In this document: piece by piece, positions 16,028-22,343 of the stretch
How the letters are laid out: each line of letters begins with the position of its first letter
Numbering within the stretch: position 1 is the stretch's first letter
Assembly (NCBI GenBank): GCA_031282985.1
Contig: JAITCR010000015.1
Coordinates: forward strand, 1 to 22,343
DNA length: 22,343 bases
Origin: Nitrososphaerota archaeon
Lineage (GTDB): Archaea > Thermoproteota > Bathyarchaeia > Bathyarchaeales > Bathycorpusculaceae
Reading direction: 5' to 3'
Notes under the pieces: generated by a model
Told to the model about the DNA's origin: nothing
Databases searched by the model: none
What the model saw: the letters and a program-made list of their open reading frames with translations, nothing else
Program-made: the position numbers and the translations under genes

Positions 16028-17965
16028 ATGGATGATTTAAACCAATTAAAAGAAACATTGAGAACTAACAGGGTAATTTTTGAAGAAATCTCTATAAGTG
16101 AAACGGAAGTCAAAAAATTACAAAAACTTTCTAAAACAACACTGATACTCAACAATCAGGGCGAATTATGGGCTATCAAGCTATATACTAATACACAAAT
16201 AAACCAAATTTTACACACATTATCTAACTACAAATATCTCAAATACATAGACATATGTCAAATCAATCTAAAAACCTTGCCAAGTGAACTACAAAAGTTA
16301 ACTAGTCTACAAACTTTGAATATAAGCAATAATCGTTTGACTGTTTTGCCCGATTGGCTACCAAAGTTAACTGGACTATGGTATATAGATATATCACACA
16401 ACTCTTTTCAAACATTACCATTTGTATTGTTACCTTTTTTACAAAAGTTGAATGCATCAACAGAGGAGCTATTAATTAAGGATGTTCCGTCTGAGTTTAT
16501 TACGCAAGGGTGGGCGGCTATTGAGCAACATTATATTGAAAATAGACAAGAGTTACAAAAGTCCGATATACCTCATCTTGCTGAGCTTAAAGTAATGATT
16601 ATTGGTAATGGAAGTTCAGGTAAAACTTGCATATCAAAGGCATTAAAAGATAAACAGAATTATAAACACACTGATCATACTGATGAACCAGCTACAGAGG
16701 GTATTGAATTAAGAGATGTTGAACATGTCTTTAGGCAAGAAAAATGGTTGTTTCGGATGTGGGATTTGGGAGGACAAGCAGCTTATGCTGCAACTCAAAG
16801 CATGTTCATGACGGATCAGACACTCTATCTTGTAGTTATGGATGCCCGGACTGAGAAACAACCTGATATTTATTTACATTACATCCAAACAATCGCACCA
16901 GAATCGCCAATTATCATAATGATTAACAAAGTTGATCAAAATAAATGGTTTGGGCTAAATAAACAGCTATACGTCGGTAATTCAGAGTATTGTCATGTAC
17001 AAGAGGATATAGTGAGGTTTAGTTGTGCAGAAGATTGTGAAAAACATGGCGCTGAACTGTTTAATGCTATTGAAAAAGTTTTGTCTAATACTTATTATGG
17101 TTTTAGGTCAAAACAATGGGTTCCAAAATGGCTTAAAGTAAAAAATGACTTGATGGATTACTTAGCTACAAAAAATAACGGGTATATTACTATAAACGAA
17201 TATAAGGATATATGTGCAAAGAATGAACTTTCTGAAGACGTTTATAATACTATTCTCATAGGGTGTGAAAAGTTGGGAATGGTTTTTGCACCTATAGCAA
17301 AAGACTCTAGTGTAGCCTATGACTGGGTAATGCACGCCGAATGGATAACTAAAGGCATCAATTTACTCTTTAAGTTAGAGCCAGCAGTCTCTTATAAAAA
17401 ATCCGAAATCTTCGCACATATGGAAAATTCTAAGAACTCGTACAAATATACCAGGATGGAAACTAGTGCTATTTTAGACTGTCTTAAAAAAGAAGAATTA
17501 GCTTTTGAAGACTCTCCAACAAGTACAATTATTATTCCTGCTCTTCTGCCAACAGATGAACCAAACAATTTTCCAAAGAAAGAGGACTATCAAATGTGGC
17601 ATCTGCCAGACAATGGCGATTTATTAAAAAGTACAAATAGTGAAATTCGTTTTCGTTACCCATTTTTGCATCCCAAAATTAAACAGGTTTTTATGGTTAA
17701 ACTATACCAGGATCTTAAAAAACCAGTCATTTATAATTATGGTGCATATTGGCGTCAAGATGGCCTACAAGTTGTCATGATGGAAGATAACAATGATATT
17801 GTTTTTTATTTACACGCTGAAAACGAAGAAAAATACGGTACCCCGTATGCAACTCTTTGTGAGGTACAAAAAGACATACAAAAAATAATGCACAGTCTAC
17901 ACGAAAAGCATCATATAAAAAAAATGGAAACTATTACATATTTTCCGTACTGGCAAGAAAGGTGA
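16028..17965 (+). CDS. LRR-Roc-COR GTPase (ROCO-type)
   Basis: This 645-residue protein has about three leucine-rich repeats (residues 70-145, for example LTSLQTLNISNNRLTVLP), a Roc GTPase domain and a COR-like dimerisation region (about 370-640). GTPase motifs are G1 GNGSSGKT (193-200), a candidate switch-I threonine in PATEGIEL (T223), G3 DLGGQ (246-250) and G4 NKVD (300-303). ROCO proteins act as dimeric molecular switches; in prokaryotes many are thought to be sensors in conflict or signalling systems. The reading stops at TGA 17963, right after YFPYWQER, while an overlapping frame continues with protein-like sequence. The last part of the natural protein may therefore be missing. It is divergent from the surface operon, with a 249-base shared promoter region and no good Shine-Dalgarno before the ATG. 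Confidence 0.88.
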   Translation: MDDLNQLKETLRTNRVIFEEISISETEVKKLQKLSKTTLILNNQGELWAIKLYTNTQINQILHTLSNYKYLKYIDICQINLKTLPSELQKLTSLQTLNISNNRLTVLPDWLPKLTGLWYIDISHNSFQTLPFVLLPFLQKLNASTEELLIKDVPSEFITQGWAAIEQHYIENRQELQKSDIPHLAELKVMIIGNGSSGKTCISKALKDKQNYKHTDHTDEPATEGIELRDVEHVFRQEKWLFRMWDLGGQAAYAATQSMFMTDQTLYLVVMDARTEKQPDIYLHYIQTIAPESPIIIMINKVDQNKWFGLNKQLYVGNSEYCHVQEDIVRFSCAEDCEKHGAELFNAIEKVLSNTYYGFRSKQWVPKWLKVKNDLMDYLATKNNGYITINEYKDICAKNELSEDVYNTILIGCEKLGMVFAPIAKDSSVAYDWVMHAEWITKGINLLFKLEPAVSYKKSEIFAHMENSKNSYKYTRMETSAILDCLKKEELAFEDSPTSTIIIPALLPTDEPNNFPKKEDYQMWHLPDNGDLLKSTNSEIRFRYPFLHPKIKQVFMVKLYQDLKKPVIYNYGAYWRQDGLQVVMMEDNNDIVFYLHAENEEKYGTPYATLCEVQKDIQKIMHSLHEKHHIKKMETITYFPYWQER

Positions 17966-18173
17966 GTATTTTGCAGAATATTCTAATGACGACTTACATA
18001 CACTACTGTATATAATGAAGGTAACTGAGGTGCCTTTACCGAGCATTCTCTAGAAGCTTCCGATTGAAATCATATTAAGAGGTTCAAATGAAGCACAAAC
18101 TAAAGAGAAACTGCGAAGAGCTAAAGAAAGATACACTACAAAAATATACCCTAAAATCACTATACATGTATCG
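17964..18173 (+). other. Coding-like bridge between the Roc-COR gene and the small helical ORF, interrupted by TAG
   Basis: Read in the frame of the downstream ORF, this stretch is GEYFAEYSNDDLHTLLYIMK, then VTEVPLPSIL, a TAG at 18051-18053, then KLPIEIILRGSNEAQTKEKL and RRAKERYTTKIYPKITIHVS, running without break into the ATG at 18174. Its codon use and composition are protein-like. It most likely belongs to the original C-terminus of the GTPase, displaced by a one-base shift near 17957-17966 and cut by one nonsense codon. No independent start with a ribosome site is seen. Confidence 0.5.
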
Positions 18174-18422
18174 ATGGCCGAAGTTCAAACTTTGATTTCT
18201 CAAATCAAGCAAATGGCTGAATTAAATGAAACACAAAAAGACGAACTAATTGCACTCGTAGATGAGGCTAAAGTTGCAGTAGAGGAAGAAGATGAAACTA
18301 AAAAAGAACAGTGTAAACGCAGATTTGAGGTGTTCAAAAATGCCATAGGAAAACACGGTTTCAAGGTTTTAGACATTTTGGCAAAGTGTGCTGCAATAGC
18401 AGGAGTCCTGTTCGGTAGGTAA
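18174..18422 (+). CDS. Small helical protein, probably the detached C-terminal tail of the Roc-COR protein
   Basis: The 82-residue reading is charged and helical (ISQIKQMAELNETQKDELIA, then DEAKVAVEEEDETKKEQCKR) and ends in a short hydrophobic helix (VLDILAKCAAIAGVLF). No Shine-Dalgarno precedes the ATG. The same frame is open upstream to the TAG at 18051 and, past it, to the GTPase end, which argues that this is the tail of that protein and not a separate gene. Similar helical tails are common at the ends of NTPase conflict proteins, where they pass the signal to an effector or membrane; this is recalled family knowledge. No specific function can be assigned. Confidence 0.5.
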   Translation: MAEVQTLISQIKQMAELNETQKDELIALVDEAKVAVEEEDETKKEQCKRRFEVFKNAIGKHGFKVLDILAKCAAIAGVLFGR

Positions 18423-18469
18423 TTTGGATTCTTTTCATCCTTAATACCTGACATTTTACACTATTTTTC

Positions 18470-21466
18470 TTATTGGTCGCATAAGCATTTGTAGTCGCAT
18501 TGTCTACATTCCCATTGGTCTTTTTTTGAGTCAAATTCTGAATTGTTGATTTTTTTAGTTATTTCTTGTATTTCCACTTGTATTGCCTCAATTGCCTCTT
18601 TTTCAGGGGTAAAAAAGACCTTCTTATTAGACCGCAAAAACCATTCACCAACTTTTATTTGGTTCTCACTACCATACATGGCTTTAACAGCAAGGGCATA
18701 AACTAACAGTTGCATATCTTTTTTAAGTTCATTTTGCGAAGGTACTGATTTACTTGTTTTATAATCTATAACGGTAAGTCCCGACTTATCTTTGTCAATA
18801 CGATCAATTCTTCCTCTTAGGCGTACATTTCCTATTGCGGTTTCAAACCACCGCTCAATATCCAAAATCTCTGAATCACTTTTACTTTGCTCTTCGATGA
18901 AAACCTTCAAAATCTTTTTTGCCTCATCACAGTCCCGATCTGCATCAAGTTTTGACTTGTAACCTTTTGGATCCCAAAATTTGGTTAACAATTCATCTAC
19001 TAATGTTTCATCCACAGGTTGACCTTCTTTTTGCATCTTTGTTAGTTGTTCTGCAATATTATGTACTGTTGAGCCAAAATCAAAATAATACCTAGACTTC
19101 TCGGGAATTTTCATTACATGTCGATATTGGTATAGTCTAGGACATTGTTTATAGCTAACAAATTGTGACACGCTAAAAAGGTGGTCTACAGGAACTGTTA
19201 GGGGTTTTTTGTTTGTTTGTTCGAGTATCGTGTAGTCTGGTTCTTTGATTTTGTCAATTATTTCTGTTTGCACGTCTAGGTTTTTGTTAGTTGATTTGGC
19301 GAGGAGGAATATGTTTTCTATGGCTTGGTTGTAGTGTTGGGTTGTTAAGTTTGCTATGACTTGTTGCATTAATTCGGTTTTTATTTGGTTGTCTGTGGTT
19401 GTTGTTATTTCGATTGGGGCTTCTTGTGTGTCTATTTGTTGGAAGGTTATGTCGTTGTTTTGTTGGTAGTTGATTTCTTGGAGGAATTTTGAGGGTTTGG
19501 AGTCTGTTTTGTTTTCTCCATGGCGTTTGGCGTAGGTAATGACTAGCTTTTTTTCTGCTCGGGTTAGGGCTACGTAGAAGAGGCGACGTTCTTCTTGGGT
19601 GTGTAATTCTTTATCTTCATGTTCTGATTGGATGCCTTTTAGGAGTTCTTTGGGTATTGTGAATTTGTCTCTTTGATAGGTTGTGGGTATTCTTCGTTCG
19701 TTAACGTCGGGTATTATGACTATGGGGTATTGCATGCCTTTTACGCTGTGAATTGTAGAGATCACTACGGCTTGCCTGTTTGAGTCTTCTTCATCGATTT
19801 TAAAATTAGATGCAAACGAGAGGTAGTCTGTAAAGTTTTCAAGGTCGTTGTTTGGGTATATGTGGTGGTATTCTTCAACAAATTCGTAGAATTGATTTAG
19901 CAATTGTATGTTGCGAGTGTTGTTTAAGGCTATTTCGTATTTGTAGAATTCTTGCTCAAAAAGAACCGTATGTAGCAGATCCAGTATGCGTTGTCTTTGT
20001 CTGTTGTTTATTATGTCTGATAGCGTTTGTTTGACCAGCAGAAACTTTGTTTTGTCTAGGTCGATTTCGTGTAGGTGGTCAAAGGTTTCGTATAATGATA
20101 GGTCGTTTTTGTTTGCGTAGTGAGTGAATTTGCATATGTCCACTGGTTTTATGTTATAGTTGCGCCTATTTAGAATCCTAACGATTTCTGCATTGTTTTC
20201 TAAAGGATTGCAAAGTATTTTTAGCAGAGCGGTTATGTCTCTTATTATGGGTTCTTGGAAGAAACCTGCTTCTCCAACGAAATTAAAGGGTAAAGAGTGT
20301 TTTCTAAATGCTTTTACTATGGGTTCTGCAGTTGAACGCCGTCTGCAAAGTATCGTTATGTCCTTAGGAGAACAAGATTTTAAGAGTTCTTTGGTTGTCT
20401 CCAAAATATAATTTGCCTGTGAAGTGTCATTTGGAGTCTCAACAACAACTATGTTGTCGCCTTCAGGGTTGTTTGTGAACATTTTTTTAATGGTTCTTTC
20501 GGGGCTGTTTTTTATTAAATTGTTTGCTATGGCTACAATTTTTTTAGTGCTACGATAATTAAGCTCTAACGTTTTTTCTATGTAGTTTGGGAATAATTTT
20601 TTGAATTCCGATATATTTGTGAGGTGGGCTCCTCTGAATTTGTATATACTCTGGTCATCGTCTCCAACTACTGTAAGATGACCATGTTTTTCTGCAATCA
20701 AATGAACTATCTGCAACTGTATATAATTGGTGTCCTGAAACTCATCAACAATTAAATACTTGAATTTCTCCTGATACTTTTGTAAAATTAAAGGCTTATT
20801 TTTTAACAGGTCGTATACTGTGCAGAGCAGGTCTCCAAAATCCAACATGTTATTTTTCAGTTTGTAGTCTTCATATGCTTTGTAAATTTTTAGTATATCA
20901 TTTAAATTGTTTAGATCTTCCAGAGTTTCTTCGTCAGTTGAGGTTTCTTCATGTTCTTTGATGTATGCGTGTAGGTCTTCAGGTGTTATCAATTCGTCTT
21001 TGCATCGGGATATGAATTTTTTCATTTCCTCAGCTAAAGTGTAGGGCTCATGATTAAACTCTAAATGTTCAATACCAAAACTGTTAATGTTCTTTGTCAA
21101 ATAAACTAACTGTGTAGTATCCGTAATGATTTTAAAATTAGAATTCAACTTTGTACTAAGTATATTATCCTGTATAACTTGATTACAAAATGCATGAAAA
21201 GTAGAAATGTTTAGCTCCTCAGAACTATTTAGCATCCCATTTACTCTGGCTTTTAGTTCTTCAGCTGCTTTCTGATTAAAAGTCAACGCCAATATGCCCT
21301 CTGGTGCAACACCTTGCTCAATTAAATACACAATTTTACTTGCCACAGTCAAAGTCTTCCCAGAACCAGCTCCAGCTATTAACAAAAGTGGTTTTTCAAT
21401 TTCTTTTACAGCTTCTACCTGCTGGGGGTTTAAGTTATTAAAAAGGTTTGTATCAGTTTTCTGCAC
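18470..21466 (-). CDS. UvrD/PcrA-like helicase fused to a Cas4/AddB-type iron-sulfur nuclease
   Basis: The 998-residue protein has a superfamily 1A helicase core: Q motif LNPQQVEAV (12-20), Walker A AGAGSGKT (31-38), LTFNQKAAEEL, VDEFQD (240-245), GDDDQSIYKFRGA (268-280), LNYRST, STIHSVKGMQYPIVIIP and VALTRAEKKLVITYA. After a linker, residues 770-998 form a PD-(D/E)XK nuclease: an aspartate in RIDRID near 887 and D901-Y902-K903 (IDYKTSK). Four cysteines (C775, C987, C990, C996) are placed as in the AddB/Cas4 iron-sulfur cluster. It would unwind and cut DNA in one chain, probably in end processing or repair. The start is GTG at 21466. The wobble composition shifts between blocks within the gene (for example 19200-19740). 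Confidence 0.9.
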   Translation of the reverse strand: MQKTDTNLFNNLNPQQVEAVKEIEKPLLLIAGAGSGKTLTVASKIVYLIEQGVAPEGILALTFNQKAAEELKARVNGMLNSSEELNISTFHAFCNQVIQDNILSTKLNSNFKIITDTTQLVYLTKNINSFGIEHLEFNHEPYTLAEEMKKFISRCKDELITPEDLHAYIKEHEETSTDEETLEDLNNLNDILKIYKAYEDYKLKNNMLDFGDLLCTVYDLLKNKPLILQKYQEKFKYLIVDEFQDTNYIQLQIVHLIAEKHGHLTVVGDDDQSIYKFRGAHLTNISEFKKLFPNYIEKTLELNYRSTKKIVAIANNLIKNSPERTIKKMFTNNPEGDNIVVVETPNDTSQANYILETTKELLKSCSPKDITILCRRRSTAEPIVKAFRKHSLPFNFVGEAGFFQEPIIRDITALLKILCNPLENNAEIVRILNRRNYNIKPVDICKFTHYANKNDLSLYETFDHLHEIDLDKTKFLLVKQTLSDIINNRQRQRILDLLHTVLFEQEFYKYEIALNNTRNIQLLNQFYEFVEEYHHIYPNNDLENFTDYLSFASNFKIDEEDSNRQAVVISTIHSVKGMQYPIVIIPDVNERRIPTTYQRDKFTIPKELLKGIQSEHEDKELHTQEERRLFYVALTRAEKKLVITYAKRHGENKTDSKPSKFLQEINYQQNNDITFQQIDTQEAPIEITTTTDNQIKTELMQQVIANLTTQHYNQAIENIFLLAKSTNKNLDVQTEIIDKIKEPDYTILEQTNKKPLTVPVDHLFSVSQFVSYKQCPRLYQYRHVMKIPEKSRYYFDFGSTVHNIAEQLTKMQKEGQPVDETLVDELLTKFWDPKGYKSKLDADRDCDEAKKILKVFIEEQSKSDSEILDIERWFETAIGNVRLRGRIDRIDKDKSGLTVIDYKTSKSVPSQNELKKDMQLLVYALAVKAMYGSENQIKVGEWFLRSNKKVFFTPEKEAIEAIQVEIQEITKKINNSEFDSKKDQWECRQCDYKCLCDQ

Positions 21467-21491
21467 TAAAGGACACCTTAATGCAGGTATG

Positions 21492-21518
21492 ATTGGTAAA
21501 CTATTTTACTTTACCGAT
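21492..21518. promoter_or_regulatory. Inverted repeat upstream of the helicase-nuclease gene
   Basis: ATTGGTAAA and TTTACCGAT match as an inverted repeat at 8 of 9 positions with a 9-base spacer, 26 bases before the GTG start on the minus strand. A TATA-like TTTATTA lies just beyond it (21524-21536, minus strand). It could be an operator. The rest of 21519-21668 shows no gene or clear signal. Confidence 0.3.
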
Positions 21519-21668
21519 TAAATTCTAATAAACCAAAAAGAGAATAATTTAGAGAGAGATAACGAAAAAAGGTTTCTTATAGTCTAAATGTGGCCTCAGT
21601 GTGCTTTTGTCGTTATATCATTTTTGTCCGTGTTTGTCTGTTTTCATTACGCTATATGTGATTTTATT

Positions 21669-21705
21669 GTTTATACTATAACATCACAAAACATGATGTT
21701 GTGAT
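21669..21705 (+). promoter_or_regulatory. TATA-like box and palindromic operator of the AbiEi-like gene
   Basis: TTTATACTATA (21669-21680) is a TATA-like box, and the palindrome at 21683-21705 follows directly. Its left arm ATCACAAAACAT and right arm ATGTTGTGAT pair around a central G, with two extra A in the left arm. The palindrome covers the expected transcription start and ends four bases before the ATG at 21710. This is where an autoregulating antitoxin/repressor would bind. Confidence 0.5.
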
Positions 21706-21709
21706 ATAA

Positions 21710-22155
21710 ATGACAAAAACCAGTATCCTGCTCAAAAAATTCGCAATCGCCAAAAAAGAATTCACCACAGCCGAAGAACTCAAAAATACTGCGAAATCCT
21801 AAACCTAAACTACGACATAACCATCAGACACTTCCTTTCTCGCAACCACGCAATTAGAATCTTCAAAGGCATATTTTACATAAAGAGCCTCGAAGAAACC
21901 AAATACTCAAAAACCCCCTACAACCACCTACAACTTGTAGTCAAAGGACTCGAAATAAAAGGCGTTGAAAACTGGTATTTTAGCCTCTACACGGCATTAA
22001 AATTAAACAACATGCCCACGAATACTTCACTATCGACTACGTTGCTAACGACAAAATCTTGCGCGTAAATCCAATGAAAATAGCAGGTCACAAATTTAGA
22101 TTCTTAAAACTAAAAAACCTCTTTTCAACTTTGGGCTAATACCCAAATACAATAT
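21710..22155 (+). pseudogene. AbiEi-like antitoxin / winged-helix regulator, frameshifted and truncated
   Basis: Three frames combine into one protein: MTKTSILLKKFAIAKKEFTT (21710 on), then DITIRHFLSRNHAIRIFKGI and FYIKSLEE up to GVENWYFSLYTALKLNN, then HEYFTIDYVANDKILRVNPM with KIAGHKFRFLKLKNLF. The pattern of a winged helix followed by KGVENWYFSLYTALKLN and HKFRFLKLK resembles archaeal AbiEi-type antitoxins/transcriptional regulators. Each break is repaired by adding one base (at the A-run 21782-21786, and near 22018). A further shift near the T-run at about 22125 would extend the reading to GLIPKYNIVT. The C-terminal half is missing where the IS630 end begins, so insertion of that element probably ended the gene. 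No toxin partner is visible inside the window. Confidence 0.6.
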
Positions 22156-22172
22156 AGTAACTTGAGTTTACA

Positions 22173-22343
22173 TTAACAGTTATAGCAGTCATGTTTGAAC
22201 CCATTTTTAATGTCAACAAGGGTTATTGCGTTCAACACTATTCTTAGAGCCTTTTGTAGTTCTTCATGAGTTCTATCCTTAAACTTTCTTAAAACCGCTT
22301 TCATCTTTAACCACACAAGTTCGACAGGATTCAAATCCGGCGA
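22173..22343 (-). CDS. IS630-family transposase, C-terminal part (runs off the window)
   Basis: On the minus strand the last 56 residues of an IS630 DDE transposase are present, opening with the catalytic-Glu motif SPDLNPVELVWLKMK and ending at TAA 22173-22175. It is homologous to, but clearly different from, the copy at 1843-2424 (SPDLNPIELVWSKMK), so these are two separate elements. Its 3' end abuts the broken AbiEi-like gene. Whether the copy is complete lies beyond the window. Confidence 0.88.
   Translation of the reverse strand, partial: SPDLNPVELVWLKMKAVLRKFKDRTHEELQKALRIVLNAITLVDIKNGFKHDCYNC

Noticed and set aside
18051..18053. In-frame TAG as a pyrrolysine codon; the intact chromosomal genes in the window all end in TAA or TGA.
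   Set aside because: Only about ten stops can be counted, so absence of TAG is weak evidence. The IS91 remnant ends cleanly in TAG, and the same region also needs a frameshift, which points to decay. No pyl genes are in the window.
1..22343. CRISPR array, tRNA or rRNA genes.
   Set aside because: No regularly spaced direct repeats and no tRNA cloverleaf or rRNA-like conserved blocks were seen by eye on either strand; a tRNAscan and a CRISPR finder run would confirm this.

Overview
The window reads as a piece of an AT-rich archaeal genome, probably from an uncultured lineage. The archaeal assignment is an inference. It rests on TATA-like boxes about 25-40 bases ahead of several starts, on a GTG start with almost no leader, on oligo-T gene ends, and on an AbiEi-like regulator and an IS91-type transposase that resemble archaeal versions. 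Purine-rich Shine-Dalgarno sequences precede other genes. A gut-associated Bathyarchaeia-like or methanogen-like host would fit, but the sequence alone does not prove it.

Layout. Positions 1-2802 are a graveyard of mobile DNA: two 5' fragments of an IS1-like element in the same orientation, a 158-bp MITE-like element with IS1-like ends, and a truncated IS630 transposase. These surround a secreted TIM-barrel-like protein gene broken by one extra base in a run of seven G. Positions 2884-10663 hold one tight plus-strand DNA-repair operon: a YprB/MrfB-type exonuclease, a YprA/MrfA-type helicase, SbcD and SbcC, with overlaps or 3-base gaps and an oligo-T end. Positions 10699-11837 are a heavily frameshifted IS91-like transposase preceded by a 9-bp-stem hairpin.

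Positions 11822-15778 (minus strand) are a surface operon: a ModA-like binding protein without a signal peptide, a secreted GLUG-repeat protein ending in a cohesin-like domain and a dockerin, and a membrane-anchored cohesin-like protein. A G-quadruplex-type tract separates the last two genes. Divergent from it, at 16028, is an LRR-Roc-COR GTPase whose helical C-terminal tail appears cut off by a frameshift and an in-frame TAG. Convergent with that is a 998-residue UvrD-like helicase fused to a Cas4/AddB-type iron-sulfur nuclease. The right edge holds a broken AbiEi-like antitoxin/regulator gene, which still has its promoter and palindromic operator, and the 3' end of a second IS630 transposase that runs off the window.

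How the parts work together. MrfAB plus SbcCD would supply a helicase, a 3'-5' exonuclease and a Mre11/Rad50-type end-processing complex from one transcript. The UvrD-nuclease is a second helicase-nuclease for DNA ends. The dockerin and cohesin proteins could bind each other at the cell surface. The Roc-COR GTPase and the AbiEi remnant suggest a decayed conflict/defence neighbourhood.
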